From NCBI GenBank assembly GCA_008360955.1, contig LUCM01004646.1, forward strand, positions 23,224-87,223: 64,000 bases of DNA, in the 5' to 3' direction. Within the stretch, counting starts at the first letter, position 1. Each line of letters opens with the position of its first letter. The DNA comes from Fasciolopsis buskii (lineage: Eukaryota > Platyhelminthes > Trematoda > Plagiorchiida > Fasciolidae). The position numbers and the translations under genes are program-made. Under the pieces are notes generated by a model, which was not told the origin of the DNA, ran no database searches, and saw only the letters and a program-made list of their open reading frames with translations. Below, in pieces: positions 48,200-61,339 of this stretch.

Positions 48200-51100
48200 G
48201 GGCTGCGTTTCGCCGTCCACTGCCACTACGCTCATGCTGAGAAGCTGAACAAGTTGACAAGCAAAATCAGCACCGCTTATGTATGGAATCAATAATTGTG
48301 TTGCAGTATTGTGGTGATATATCTCGTAACCACCCATAACCAAAAGCAGTCGGTTATAGTGCAGCTCGATCAAAAATAACCTAGTTGTTTATGGTTCACT
48401 AAATCGGCCACAAGAACAGGGTAGTGCTTTTATATCGCTATTGATCACAGAGGCGGCGGAAACGATGGGCAAAAGCAGGCGATTTGGAAACCAAATGAAG
48501 TGCACAATTAATATTTCTGGGGAAGAAACGGTGAATTGTTATAGGCATTTTTATCGACCATACATAACCCTAGAATTGTTCTGACTTCTGCCCAGCGTAC
48601 TGAATTTTTCTGTCAAGTAGGCAGTTAATTGAACGTAATGTTTGTTAACACCTAACTCCATGGTTAATTTTGTGACCCTTTGGCGCCCATTAACACATCT
48701 CGTGACAAAGCGTGAAAGCATTAATTTTGTCGATAATAGTTATACTACTAAAGTAGCACCTCTAGAAATTTGGACCGTAACAAACCTTCATACATGTGAA
48801 ACCGGCCAACATCGGACAGCAAAAGCCTGTCAAAAATGGATGCCCAGCTAGGACAATTGGGGTTAGCTTATCATCCGTGCTTTACCATGCCAGGGTAAAA
48901 ATTAGTATTGGTGGTCACAACTGAACACATTGGTCAATAATGCCTACGGAAAATTTGTGACCTAAGCGAGCATTTACGTACTGCGGCATAGGACTTAGGG
49001 AGCATATTTGCAAACTGTCGCCTTTCCGTCCATTGCTAATCAATAAACTTATGATTATTGGCACTGTTGAACTTACTGGTGTTCACCAAGGAAGACCTAA
49101 CAAGTTTCTTCTCAGAGGTTCACGGTTATGATGGTGTGACACAATGTATTTGCTTAAATGCACAATGGGAACAGTTAGATGAGTACTAAGGGGCTGCGTT
49201 GGTTGTGGCACAATTTTATCCACGACCATGTTGACAGTAGACTATCCCACAGTGGTGTTCGAGTGATTACAATCGTAACGTTCACACTTGAACGTCACGT
49301 GTTTGGTTTCCCTTATCATCAATCAAATTTCCATTTGTTGGTACTCCTACAGCCATAACTCTCCTCCCAAAATGTTGCCCAGCAGTCATATATAAGATGA
49401 ACAAGAAACGTGTAAAATTATAGTGTACATGTATAACTGCAGTGAGGGTTTGCTATATAAACATGGCTTGTTCAGATAAACCTCCTCGGGCGAGTAAAAC
49501 CCCTACGGTCTCGGTTGAATCAATGACAGCATTATAATATATTTGGATCAGGCAGGGTGCGCTTGAACTTTGGTCCGCGCACTGATTTTGGCCCATTGGA
49601 CATTTCCGATTTCCGAAACAAGCTCACAGTATCCTGTAAACCAACCTATTGTGGGCAAAGGGCCCGTTGGAAAATGTACTTATTTTTTGGTGCAAATGCA
49701 TGTATCATTTAGGTAGTAGATGTCAGCTGCGGCTGAACGATGAAAAATACACCAAAGTGCTGTCTTACTGCAAACCCGAAGGTCATCTCCGATGTATTAA
49801 GCGATAATGTAACGAACCATGTTCTCACCAGATCAGTTTCTCCTCTTTATTAGTTCCTTCCATACAAAATAATTCATGCGAGAATGAATAGATTTCTATG
49901 GGCACATAATTCGAACCATCAGAACGAACAGTCGTCAGATATTTTACTTGAGCAAAATTTCAGTGTCAGTGATGACAAAATATCCTGTAAGAATTGGCAG
50001 CTACTTGGGAAGACTTTATTAAGACAGAACTATTTGTTCACCATTCATTCACCAGGTGGTAAAATGTTCGAGATAAGTTACCTTTTGCATGGCATATTTG
50101 TTGCAAAATTTCTAACTGATCATGAAATGTACAAATTATCGGAAAGAAAGCCCATTCTGGTCCGATAATTGTTTTTTTTGCCAGAAAGGGAACCTAGCAA
50201 CCGTGTTTAGGGCACTAAAGATGATTTGTACTGGTATCAACTAACAGCACTGGAAAAAACAGAATTTAAGTGATCAAAAGAATTGTGAAAGCATTTTGGT
50301 CACTGGTTGTTGCCAAATCGACAGTACATTATTTTTGACCTACAGTTCCTCAGATGCTCCGATACCGTGACCTATACAGATTGGTATTAAATGACTTCCT
50401 AAAAGGATTGTGATAGTGATTGAACAGATTGTCCATGATCCTCTCATGATTGGCCCTATTCGAATCTGGAAGGTCACGTGGATTGTATACTTCGCAAAAT
50501 AACAATACGTGGTTCTGGCATTTAGACAATCTTATAAAGATCCCGTCAAAGCCCTCTGAAAATCAACCAATTTCAAACTTGCTCGACAAAAGTGTACCAC
50601 AGAAAAAACTGAACCCCATCGGTATCAAAAGCTTGGCTAGAAAGAAAATATGGTTGGACCTCATCCGGTCAAAATGACACTTAGGGTTTTGTGGGCGGAA
50701 ACTTCAAAATAGATGCGGCTTTCATTTTTTGGTCTACACAATTCGGCGGTTGAGCAACAAGAAGCAAAACAAATGAAATAATGAACGACTCACGATTGCT
50801 TGTGAGACGTGTGTGAAACTGATATTCCGTCGCTTGACCGGCTGCCATTCGGACTACCCCTTTCACGCACAGGTCTCAGATCATCCGATGAACCTTATAC
50901 CAGGCTTGAGTTTGGATCCCATTATACTTCATCAGTGATATTACGGTACAAATTACGAAACTATCAGTGCAATAACAATAAAATGAATGCATCCGAAAAT
51001 AAACTAGTGGAGGGTCTTGAGATCGCCTTAACGAACAAAAAACGCATAAAACAGTATAAAAGAGACACAAACGGGACTGGCTCGTGAAAACTAACAGTTT

Positions 51101-51550
51101 GCCCTGGTAGTCCACTATTAGAATTTCTGTTCGATAGTTAATTCTAATGAATTGGAGTGGGTCGTGGTGAACTGAAATCACGTCGACGGAAGTTTCTAAG
51201 GTGACATCAGGACGTAATAGCAACAAGACTCCAATCCAGAACGAAAACCAACGAAGGATTTCGTGCCGCGCGGTGTTCTGTACGTGTGTTGGAGCGTGTG
51301 TATTGATTTTGTGCATTTAACATTCATTGCCAACAAAGGATATGTTGTACTAAAAAGATGAAATAAGACAAATTAAAAGTTTCCACACGACTTCCACCTT
51401 CTGCTAGAGTGTTTGTTCTCTGTAAAAGAGAGCACTCGTTGCAAAAATAACACAAAGTAAAACTTATCAAGTTCACTGAAGAAAGTCTTTAAAACGAACG
51501 GGCTGACGAAGCTGCTTACCCAAAGGGCTGGATGTCATGAGGACGTCTTG
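48200..51550. other. No gene recognised
   Basis: Plus frames at 49884-50168, 50450-50677 and 50809-51087 and a minus frame at 51316-50876 have no motif. The 50.7-51.5 kb part lies on the 3' side of the minus-strand Gypsy relic and could include its LTR, but I could not find a second LTR to confirm this. Confidence 0.3.
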
Positions 51551-51559
51551 GGACGTGTG

Positions 51560-51910
51560 TTGGACAAAGGGCAATTCGTTTGGGCCTTTTATGTTTCAGG
51601 TGTCGGGATGTTGTCCGCGTGTCATTTTGGTGTCTGAATTGGTGGTGACGTGGTGGAGAAATGGAACGAATTATAATGCGCCGGTTTCAATGTGACCATT
51701 GCAACAGTATCAGTTTTATCACTCGTTTGGACACCGAAAACTTTATTCGCACGATTAATCACTTTGAAGTGACCCTTATAAGGTTGCATGAGATGCTTGT
51801 GAACGCAGTAATTGCGGCTTAAACCATTATGTACAAAAATAGTCGAGGGTAGAACACATGTCGGTGACTCATACGATCACGTTGTTTAACAATGCGCAGT
51901 TACTGTTGCG
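51560..51910 (-). mobile_element. Gypsy-like retrotransposon pol C-terminal relic
   Basis: The minus strand reads an HVFVR-type block (TIFVHNGLSRNYC), then LMQPYKGHFKVINRANKVFG, VQTSDKTDTVAMVTLKPAH and NSFHFSTTSPPIQTP. This is the FVRxDxxRxPLQPPYxGPFxVxxRxxKxFxxxxxGxxxxVSxDRLKPAY pattern that ends the integrase of Gypsy elements. It is in one frame over about 80 codons, with a stop after TPK. The integrase core upstream (51.9-52.2 kb) is not recognisable. Confidence 0.65.
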
Positions 51911-52539
51911 CCTAGGGTTTGAACATGCAAGCTTTCAGCTGAAAGGCTTGTGTTGACACTGCACAACTCAGCTTCCATCTGGGCTGATCAGAGCCATCGA
52001 GTTGATCTTGTTGCGATCTCGTCCTGGATGACAGTCACCGGCGCATGACAGGTTCGAAGGGTAACTGTCCTGTCACCTCCAGTCGGACGTCGTCCGTCAT
52101 TCTCGAGAGCAGCATCAAACAGAAAAACGCCAGTCCGCCAGCGCGTGGCTACCGTATGCTAACTTGTTTTATATGCATATACGCAAGCCCTAAATGACTT
52201 TAAGTAGCAGATACAGTCAACATAATGTTGCCTTCTTAAAGAAAAAAGTCAAGCTTCATTTTTAAGAGGTCTGTGACTCGACCTGGCAGTCACCAACTAA
52301 AGATGGTATAATTCCCCATAAGAATATTTACATGTGGTAGCAACGATCCTAAGTAAGTTGTTAGCAAAATAGGTCCGTGTATCATGGTGAAGACTAAATT
52401 CAAATGTTTGCCATCTTGTAAGGAACCAAACTACAACCTCAAATAATGTTTTTATGGGTTTACCTTTTATCTTTTATTTTCTACTTTCATTAATGAAACA
52501 AAAGTGCACATCAATTTTCAGGAAGGAAGTCGCAGCCAG

Positions 52540-52650
52540 CAGATGGCTGCCAAGTAGGAAAGTTGACGCCAGTGAGAGGACTCGGACCCGCAACCTTTAC
52601 GTCCAGACGTCACGACCCCATCCGTTTGGCCACCGCCATCCATGAGACGT
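52540..52650 (-). mobile_element. tRNA-derived SINE head
   Basis: On the minus strand an A-box-like tggccaaacgg (52632-52622) is followed about 35 nt later by a B-box-like ggtccgagtcc (52588-52578), which matches the RNA polymerase III consensus GGTTCGANTCC at 10 of 11 positions. Between them a short gacgtctggacgt self-complementary stretch resembles an anticodon arm. There is no complete cloverleaf or acceptor stem, so it is a SINE or tRNA pseudogene rather than a working tRNA. Confidence 0.5.
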
Positions 52651-52659
52651 TTGTCAAGA

Positions 52660-54960
52660 TCCTAACTTAATCTGCTAAGTCATTACCGGTCATAAAGCGG
52701 CGGAAAAATAAAGGAAAAAATTCTACGTGACAAAAATAGCGCTGGAATCGTGGTGGTAGCTACTATAGCAAAGTGAAAATTAACAGAATCGTTATTTACG
52801 AGCCGTAGCTCAGTGCTAGTCGATTAGACTTACTTTGTTGATTCAAAAAGTTAGCTCCTCTGGCATATTTCATTGAGATCATTACCTTACAGAACGGGAA
52901 AAGAATTCCTAGGTTTTCGTATTCATAAATAGGATCGGCTTTTGTCATATCAATAGCGCTATCATTTTCGTGTTCGATTTCTTTGGGGCTCTAAATCGCT
53001 ATCGTATTTTTCTTCGGTTTGGCAGTCTGCTTACAAGGCGCTCACTCGAATCGAGTTTCAGGGGGGAAGTATCGAGAAGAAGCTCCCAATCTGCCAGGCT
53101 TTTTTCCGTACGGATTGGTTCATGATTTTGTAATTTCTGACATGATAAAGACAATGTGAGATGTTTAAAACCCATTTTGATACACATGTTGCAGTCAATT
53201 TCGTGTCACTCGAGTGATGCACAGGCCGAATTCGTCAACACAAAAATCAAGAAACAAATTCGGAACAACTGACCGTTTTAGTACCGTAATCGGTGGAGCG
53301 AAAATAGTAAATGTATTTGCATCAACAATAGCCGGGTGGAGGGACAAACAACAGCGAATGGATCGGGCAGTCCGACAAGCGTTCGAATGGTGTGGTGAAT
53401 GAAGACCAGCTTGCTTTTTCTGAAACTGAAAAACTAACCCGTGTGAGAATACAGAGTGGATCAATTCCGTTTATCGAAGAAAAACTGGTAGTCATGCGAA
53501 CAGCTCAGTTCGGTTCGGTTTTCACAACCATTAACCTCCCACCAGTGTGCTTTAGTTCTGGTCGCTACACTGCAGTACCCAATAGTGGAGAAAGAAAAAT
53601 TATTCGATTATATTTTTTTGAAAATATAAAGAACGAAAAACATTTTAACTGCAGGAGAAACATGGACTGCATTTTGTATATATATGTATATATATATCAC
53701 CAGAATTTAATCTGTAGCAACAGGAGTGTGCATGGAAGCTCTTCGTCGAAGAGTCCACAGAAGAATCACGACTGTGATTCGTTGATAATTCTTTGTCATT
53801 TGGGCTGAGCCAACCTTAGGAACGAGGGCAGAATGCCCCAGAATATACATATGTATATACAGAAGCAGCAAGTAGTATCTGGATATATATATATATTACG
53901 CACATGCATAGGCTTATTTAAGATGACTTTGGGTTGTATTACAAGAATTGTTTGGAAAACATCGTGTTTACCCATTCCCAATTATCTTAATTATTAAGAG
54001 AAATTGATGGGAACTCAAAACAATCCAGACATATTTACCACACAAATAAGAAATTGGATATTTCAAATGCATCTGTCAAACTTTCTCTAGAAAATTCTTT
54101 ATGGGATTATATTTCCGAAAGAGTTAGACAGTTTGTTAGTCTGCTAGCAAATAGCCAGTTTGTAATGCCAACGTTCTGCCCAGTTTCGCAAAACAAATTC
54201 CAAATTCTCTAACATTCTTCCGTGAGTTGTAACAACGCTGTCTGTTGTTCATTTTATTTCCCGTACGTGAGTCAGATCAGGGTACCCATAGTTCAATATT
54301 TCGAATCGACTAAATTTGCTTGAGTTTATTGTCACAGAGCTTGAGTTTGGTAAATTTTGTGCGTGTGTGTATGTGTGCGTGTGTGTGTGTGTGTACGGCG
54401 GCCTGTGAGAGAGCTGCGTATGGGAACAGTTGGTTTTGTAAATAGAATACGATTGAGTTTGAGTACACACTGGAATCATGAAACTTTTCCGCCTTGTATA
54501 CAATATTAATTGAATTCATTTGGCGAAATTGTACCCAAACACAAAATGTCTTGTTATTTCAAGGTATTTTAGTTTAATTGATGAACGTTTTGGTGATTTA
54601 GGGTTAGTCGTTTGCTCAGCTCATTGGTTTACAGTTTGGACTCTAGTCCCCTAGCTGGAGGTCTTGACTGAAAACGTGTCCGGTCGCTCGAGGCCACATT
54701 GTCATTGTCTGCAAATGTGTTGATCTGTGTTTATATAGTTTCCGTTCTCAAGTTTGACATTTTCAACCTAGAAGCTTGGCCAGCATTTTGATATTTTTAA
54801 CCCATTTTCTAACACTCTGTGTGCATTACTTACTTGTCAAAAAGAGTAGAACGATAATAACCCATTTTTTCGGATTAGTAATGAGGGTCCACATCAGTGA
54901 GTAACGCGGCCAATATTTGTTCGATAGAAAATAGTAGCTCACCAGTGCTCGTGTATTACG
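52660..54960. other. Upstream flank of CFAP44, no gene recognised
   Basis: Opposing frames at 53195-53464 (minus) and 53214-53402/53392-53808 (plus) have no motif. TA-rich tracts lie at about 53680-53697, 53855-53862 and 53883-53897, and a GT tract at 54362-54395. The CFAP44 promoter should be in this interval or at the start of an upstream non-coding exon; no TATA box was identified. Confidence 0.35.
54362..54395. repeat. (GT)n microsatellite
   Basis: A 34-bp imperfect GT run is interrupted by an atgtgtgc segment. It lies about 620 bp before the CFAP44 start codon. Confidence 0.9.
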
Positions 54961-55001
54961 AAGCTTGAATAACACTCAATTCAAATTGAACTTACTTTCA
55001 G

Positions 55002-55772
55002 GCAATATCGTTCAATGTCAGAGGAAGAGTTTTCCCCAATGAAGGAGGATAAAATGAACCCGGTGGAAGAAAGAGACGAGATGTTCGTTGACGAACTAAG
55101 GAATGTGGAAAACGAAGAACAGGAAAATAATAACGCGGATGAACAACCAGACAATACTACGGGTGGTGAAGAACCGAAAACACCAGAAGCACCGGAGGAT
55201 GGTATTGCCGAACAACCGAGTCTGGAAGATGATGAGAAAATTGTCAAAATACAGCCTGCCGATTCGGCCAAAGATACGGAAGATAACGAGGTGGCGGATG
55301 AAAACGAAGAATCGGTGCAGGATTCCGAAAGTTTCGAAGAGGCTGTCAAAGCCCAAAAACCTCCGAAAAAAGAAGTTCCTCCGGATTTTGTTTATGAACT
55401 GGAAAATTTTGTATCTCGACCAGTCGTACAATCGGATTCGGGAATTCCGTTGGATTTGGTCAGTTTGGTACACTCGTTTGGGTTCGATGCACTGCGTCGA
55501 AACAACTTACAATTGTTAGAAAACCATGTAATTTGCTATATTGTTGGTAATTATTTGGAAATAATGAATTTGGTGACTTTTGAAAAACGCTATATCCGGT
55601 CCTTGAGCGGAGTAGGGATTGGTGCATTTTCTGTCCATCCCGAACGCATTGTGATTGCTTTGGCCGAGAAAGGTGATCGTCCAATGGTGTGTATTTATCG
55701 ATATCCCCAACTGGATTTGTATCGTCTGTTACCGGAGGGTACACAAAAAGAATATTCATCCTGCGATTTCAG
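55002..55772 (+). CDS. CFAP44: CFAP44 (WDR52), first visible coding exon
   Basis: ATG at 55015 (MSEEEFSPMKEDK) starts a very acidic, low-complexity N-terminus of about 115 residues (Glu, Asp, Asn, Pro-rich). A linker (PPKKEVPPDFVYELENF) and the first WD-propeller strands follow: LVHSFGFDALRRNNLQLLEN, VICYIVGNYLEIMNLVTFEK, SLSGVGIGAFSVHPERIVIA and AEKGDRPMVCIYRYPQLDLY. These follow animal CFAP44 closely (FGYD...RxNLxLLExH, GGGIGAxxVHPxxxxxAVAEKG, IYEYPSLxxYRxL). CFAP44 partners CFAP43 in the tether of axonemal inner dynein arm f/I1. In a fluke it would act in sperm flagella, flame cells and sensory cilia. A 3' splice acceptor (acttactttcag) ends at 55001, so a 5' non-coding exon or a trans-spliced leader joins at 55002; no in-frame stop lies between. 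The donor gtgaaa at 55773 leaves phase 2. Confidence 0.92.
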
Positions 55773-56999
55773 GTGAAACACACATTTCTCTTTATCATTA
55801 TTATGACGGTTATGGTATATTTACCATTGTATGTATTACTGTTTATTCAATTATTAATACTATTAATCTACATAACAGTCTTTAGCATTGTTCGGTAAAA
55901 GTAAAACCAACTGGAAACTTAATTAAATGATAATAGAAACGAAAATTTGATTTCCATCATGAATTAGGAAATCGCTGGCTTCCAAGTTATTGTCTATTGA
56001 GCAGAATCCTTTGACAGTTGGTTGGGTACCATAGATTGTACGGACAACCTGAGGCCTGTGAAAAAAACTTTATTAGTACATATACATATATATATATGTA
56101 TATGCGCGCATAATACTAGAGTTTTTAAACCGCGTTGAAACCAGATCAACACTCCCCGGTTGATGCTCGGTCTGCCTTCTCATTTTGTCCAGTTGCTGAC
56201 TGTCTTTTTTCTATTTTCTAGTCATCATTTCTACTGTTTTGCTTCGATTCTCGTGGTTCACATTTCAAATCCTGTTTTTCCACACTAAAACATTCACGCT
56301 CCCTACCAGGATCGTTGTTGCAGTGTTAGCACTTGTCAGTGATTCGCCTATACGTCTTCCTGTCTAATTGCCTGTATATCATTCCGTGTGAATGTTGCTA
56401 GTTGTTCCAAAAACGTTTCCATTCCTTGATCGCCCCGGGTCGGCAACTCTCCCCAATGAGTCCAGCATCAGCCTCCGCTACAAGATGCGAAGAACCGGTA
56501 GACGGACATCTTTGATTTCATTTTGGAAAATCTACGATGGCTTCGGATAAATTAATTTTGCGTGTAAAACTACTGTTTAACTACCTCCTGAAGGTGAGAA
56601 GATGGCATGTTACATTCCTGTCGATTATTTTGTCCGAGAGTAAAATACAAACATACACTTAGATTCAGCTTGTCGAGTGGAAAACAAAAAGACTTCCTGG
56701 GATTATGGGGCTGACAGCAGTCGAACGGTTAACGCGGCAGCGTTTAGACATGGAGATCACAGATGCGACTTTCTCCCCAGACGGTCACTTATCTACTTGG
56801 TAACCTTTCAATGGCCAGGGCTCCTTCTTGGAAAATAGTGTATATTTGCAGCATAATAAGTCTGACTAAAATAACTAGACCGTTAGTAGTATTAATAGTA
56901 TTATATCAATCTCATATGACAAATGGAGACACGAATAGCTATTTGTAAATAGCCCTCATTTTTACGAAATCTTGCTTATTCTGTCCAAACTGTTGACAG
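55773..56999 (+). other. CFAP44 intron 1
   Basis: This runs 1,227 bp from gtgaaa to ctgttgacag. It contains a palindromic acatatatatatatgtatatg tract at about 56084-56104. No repeat family member or other gene is recognised. Confidence 0.8.
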
Positions 57000-57459
57000 T
57001 ATCGACGGTGAAATGTTGGCCGTAGTCGGCTCCGATCCTGATTACATGCTAACCCTATGGGAATGGAGAAACGAACAAATTGTACTGCGAGCCAAAGCGT
57101 TCTCGCAAGACATATATCGCGTAGCTTGGTCCGCAGATTTGGCCGGCATCCTAACTACTGCTGGTGTCGGTCATATTCGATTTTGGAAAATGGCCGACAC
57201 ATTTACCGGATTGAAATTACAAGGCAAGTTGGGAAAATTTGGCAAGACCGAGTTGTCCGACATCGAGGGCTTTGTTGCATTCCCGGATGGAAAAGTTTTG
57301 ACCGGCTCGTCATGGGGCAATTTGTTGGTTTGGGAAGGAGATTTGATCAAGGTGCAAATTGCTCGTAAAAACAAACGACCATGTCATGCGGGACTGATCA
57401 TGCAAATTGTGATGGATGAAGGCGAACTGATGACCGTAGGACAAGATGGCTGGATTCGG
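57000..57459 (+). CDS. CFAP44: CFAP44, second visible coding exon
   Basis: The exon begins with the T completing an AG-T serine codon and reads SIDGEMLAVVGSDPDYMLTL, WEWRNEQIVLRAKAFSQDIY, HIRFWKMADTFTGLKLQGKL, GKFGKTELSDIEGF, PDGKVLTGSSWGNLLVWEGD and MDEGELMTVGQDGWIR. These are consecutive WD-propeller blades. The TFTGLKLQGxLGxFGKTxxSDIEG stretch is a hallmark of CFAP44. It ends in phase 0 at a consensus donor, gtaagt (57460). The open frame continuing past the donor to 57495 is intronic read-through. Confidence 0.93.
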
Positions 57460-57804
57460 GTAAGTCTTGCCACAACTGGATTTAACGGTGCGTGAGAAAT
57501 GCGCACAAGTCATATGAACAACAAAGATAACGCGAAAAGTCGATTTCAAAATTGCTAATGGATAGAAATTACATTGGATAACTCTAATCCCTATCGCTTT
57601 ATTTACCCAGTTCGTCGTTATGCGTACAAGACTCAACCTTTGTGAGCAGAAATCTTTGGTCCATACCTAACAAATGCTATGTCCTAACTCAACATGAAGA
57701 CACCCATGTACAATGCATCCTACTGACTGCCACGATACGAGTGGGGCGTAGGCTGACGATATCCTGGCCGATTTCACTTCACGTGACAAATTCCCACATA
57801 AATA

Positions 57805-57826
57805 CGCACACACACACACACACACA
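57805..57826. repeat. (CA)n microsatellite
   Basis: A 22-bp CA run followed by an A-run, in CFAP44 intron 2. Confidence 0.9.
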
Positions 57827-58968
57827 AAAAAGTTGCACTACTTCTCTATCAACCTGAGTTACATATGCAATAAATTGTGTTGGCACAACCTATCTAGACT
57901 GTTACAGTGATGAATTAGTAATATGTTTCCAGTCTCGCAGTTTGAGACTCACTAAATTCATATTTTTCGCGAACCTCCCCCAAGGCCATGGATTTAAGCG
58001 AGCCTTGTGCCTCACTTGGTCATCCATTTTCCCTACAAATGAGCCAACTACTTCCGACTCTGCACAGATTTTTTGAACATACTGTACGATAAATAATGGT
58101 ACGGAGTAGTAGGACTTGATATCACATTGTGAACCATCCGAGTCGGCAAACCGGAGCTGGTAAAATGAATAGCATCATTCCAGTCGAATGCGACGAGCTT
58201 GAATCCAAGAGCCCTGTATACTTTCCTGTTATTATTAGAAAGAAGTAAAAAGAAATGAAAGGCCAAATGTATCTAATGAAGAGGAAAAATAGTGAAAGAT
58301 GGGATCGGGCCAAGTGTTCCGCTTTTGGGACAGCTGGGATAGGTTTTTGTTTAATTACTCACAGACATTTATGAATAAAAATACACTTAGCTTTGCTTCT
58401 ACCAATCCAATACGCGGTTTACTAAAACGAAATTTAACGCCCCTGTCAAACAGAAGTGATCACGCATCTGTCGCTTTCTCTACGATGGAAACATCTCACA
58501 AAATGAGCAATAAAGCGTTTGGGATCATTCAGACTCTATTGGTTTCTTTCTGGTCGTTCGCAAATGTTGCTCCCAATTGCACTCTATCCTATCGCTTTTC
58601 ACTAAGTCGGGCTCTTTAACTTGTATATTGTTCCAGCAAGCCAACATGTGCTTCGCTGATCTCAAATAATTTTCAAAAATACTGACACCTGATCTGCCCA
58701 CTACACTGGTAATCACAGATAAAAAAGGCCTTACCAAGGCAACCAGTCGGGACACACTAAACTACTTATTTGGCTCCATGCTCATCGGTAGCGATTCGAC
58801 CAGTCAGAATAACTGATGAAATTCAGTCATGACAACCGAATCAAGACTACAATGATGAGGACATCATCCTATGGTAGTTCTCCGATATGCTGACGGCGGT
58901 GTCCCAATCAGAGGGAATATACATACTGCAATGTGTTATACTAGAATTATCATGAAATTATATCCGTC

Positions 58969-59124
58969 ATGAATGACATAATGCTAATAACACAGCGTTG
59001 TTGGTAGATTTAATGTGGGGTAGTCTTTCTCAAGGCAAGTTTTACAAAGCCTACCCACGGTAGTCGAAAAGTCGGCGCATTACATCTACCAACAACGCTG
59101 TGTTATTAACATTATATCATTCAC
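58969..59124. repeat. Foldback/MITE-like inverted repeat with 47-bp arms
   Basis: The left arm 58969-59015 and the reverse complement of the right arm 59078-59124 agree at about 43 of 47 positions, including an uninterrupted taataacacagcgttgttgg core. A 62-bp unrelated centre separates them. The whole can fold as a long hairpin. It lies in CFAP44 intron 2. No transposase or matching copy was noticed elsewhere in the window; flanking target-site duplication is not obvious. Confidence 0.8.
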
Positions 59125-61339
59125 AATTAAAACCAATACATGGCGCATCGATTTTTCGATGCACTCCTTACGTCATTTGGTCCTTATATCCGTCGTGTTT
59201 AGGATCAGTAGATCCGCACGTAAACCATTATTAAAAAGAATGAGGATACCGACGTTTCTTCTGCCTGTTATACAAACATCAATCAGCACTGGCAAACTCT
59301 GGAACAACGGTCAATATTACCGGCTGCACTATTCATGATCAAACCCCTTTTTCCCGGTGGTATTCATATCCAATATTCATATCCAATATAATTCTAAGTG
59401 CTGCCGTTGCTATTCACGATAACAAGGTTGTTTTAAGCTTGATTCTTTCTCAACTAAACTCATACACTCTGTAAAATTCTTTATTAAGAACAACAAAAGA
59501 TGTCTGACTAAAAGAACTGGATTAATTAAAGGAACTCTGAATTAGTGATGTTTATTGTGTCCGAATGAAGCTTCGTGATTCGTCCAATGATAACATCGTT
59601 ATCGATTGAGGATATAAGTGGTTGAAGTTTTTATTATGCTGGGTAAATTACATTGAATTGGGATATCCTTGCTAACCGAAAGATCGCTCAATGAAACATC
59701 CTCCACCAGTAAGATTGTGTTATTGATTATTAATAGTCATAAATGTAGAGAAAAACATCGTATGATGCATGGTTTCTTGTCATACAATTTGAATTTTGTT
59801 CAATCGAAATGTAATAACGATACTTCACTGTTTCCAGGAGTCTTTATTTAATCCCTGGAGTGTAATGTGAAAAGTAGTTACTAAGACCATAAGATAATTA
59901 GGTGAAAAGTGACTAAACCCAATAATTAAGTGGGAAAATTGCCGACTAAATCACAACGCCTGTGTATTCCATTATGTTATTCCATAGGATCGGATTGCGG
60001 TAGCTATGAGTTGCTTCCCATTTCGAAAGGTTACAATAATTGGTGCTTTCGATACGCAAAATAATGGTGTTCCTGATCCAATGACAAAGACTGAACGTGG
60101 CTGAACGGATGACTTTGAATAACTCATTGGCATGTGATGCGGGACTGAGAGTTTTCCACTACACACATTAATCACTACATGCCTTGCAGTGTGCATGTAG
60201 CATTCAAACAAATATTGCGAAACAGCTCAAATGGAACCAGTAACAAAGATTGTGAAATTTCGAGTGGCAAATAGCTGAATACGGCCAAAAACAGTTCGTT
60301 TTCACTGTGGCCTGGGAAAATGCAAATAACTGTTGGAAAAGTTAGCACGCTGACAAGATCACGTTATGGTGACAATTGTGGGGACATATATAGTCACGGG
60401 AAGCATCCATATGTATGTCTCTGGGTTAAATAACAAAGCTGAATTGTATCTTGGAAAGGTTAAAATTAAGCATGTCAAAGCCCAATTACCATGCTAGTTG
60501 ATACGTTAGCGTGGACTTATGTCGAAACAATTCGGAACAGAGCAGGAACAGGCCCCACTCTCACGAGACATGGCACTCGTGCGTGCACCCGCAGGCTGTG
60601 GACCAATGTACGGATAATTAGTGAGTCTTAGGGTTCCAGTGTATCTTTATCTCACGTTTATTTGGAAGAGATATGAACAAGTCCCGCTGATAACGCTGCC
60701 TAAAAGCGTTAAATTAATTCTGAAACAATCAGGGGTGTGATATAGGTTCCACGAGAATTTCCTGGCATGAATCACCAGAGACAGAACAAACAAACAAACA
60801 GTTCTGTTCAAAACTTTGATTGGAAGTCCATACCAATCAAACGATTTCCCATCCTTTAACTTTATGCTTCCAGGGCCAATAGACTGCAAGCAGTTACCCT
60901 AATATAACGTGTGAGTATCAGCTGAATAACTGGACGAAATTGCCCAAGGAACATAGGATTGGTTTCGTGTTTATTACAGGCATGTATTCCCGGCAATGTC
61001 CCGTCCAAACATTCTGATACGTGTGCACTTCGAATTGGTGTTTGTGACCAGAATATAATTTGCCTCGTCAGAAACGTGTTTGGGGGTCATCACGGGACAG
61101 TCCACAGGACCACAACAGCAAATCGTTGATGAATTTCTGGAGGAATGTCGCTACTCACATTGTAGGTTCATTCTAACAGCATTCTGCTCTCGTTCCTAAT
61201 GTTGGCCTCATACCGCTAACAAACACGTGTCAACAAATCACAGTTGTAGTTCTTCTATGGATAGATGTACACCTCTGTGTATGAGTAGTGTAGAGGACCA
61301 ATGTTAAGCAATACTGGCTGCTCAGATTTAACTTGGTAA

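Noticed and set aside
52800..52870. tRNA gene suggested by gccgtagctcagtg
   Set aside because: An A-box-like start only; no B box at proper distance and no stems.
55096..55759. Several 60-138 codon frames on both strands overlapping CFAP44 exon 1
   Set aside because: They are shadows of the highly biased acidic coding sequence; the CFAP44 frame is the one with family homology and correct splice sites.
58805..58845. Hammerhead ribozyme (ctgatga followed by accgaa)
   Set aside because: The required GAAA after stem II and a complementary stem II are missing; similar ctgatga sites at 27109 and 42424 fail the same test.
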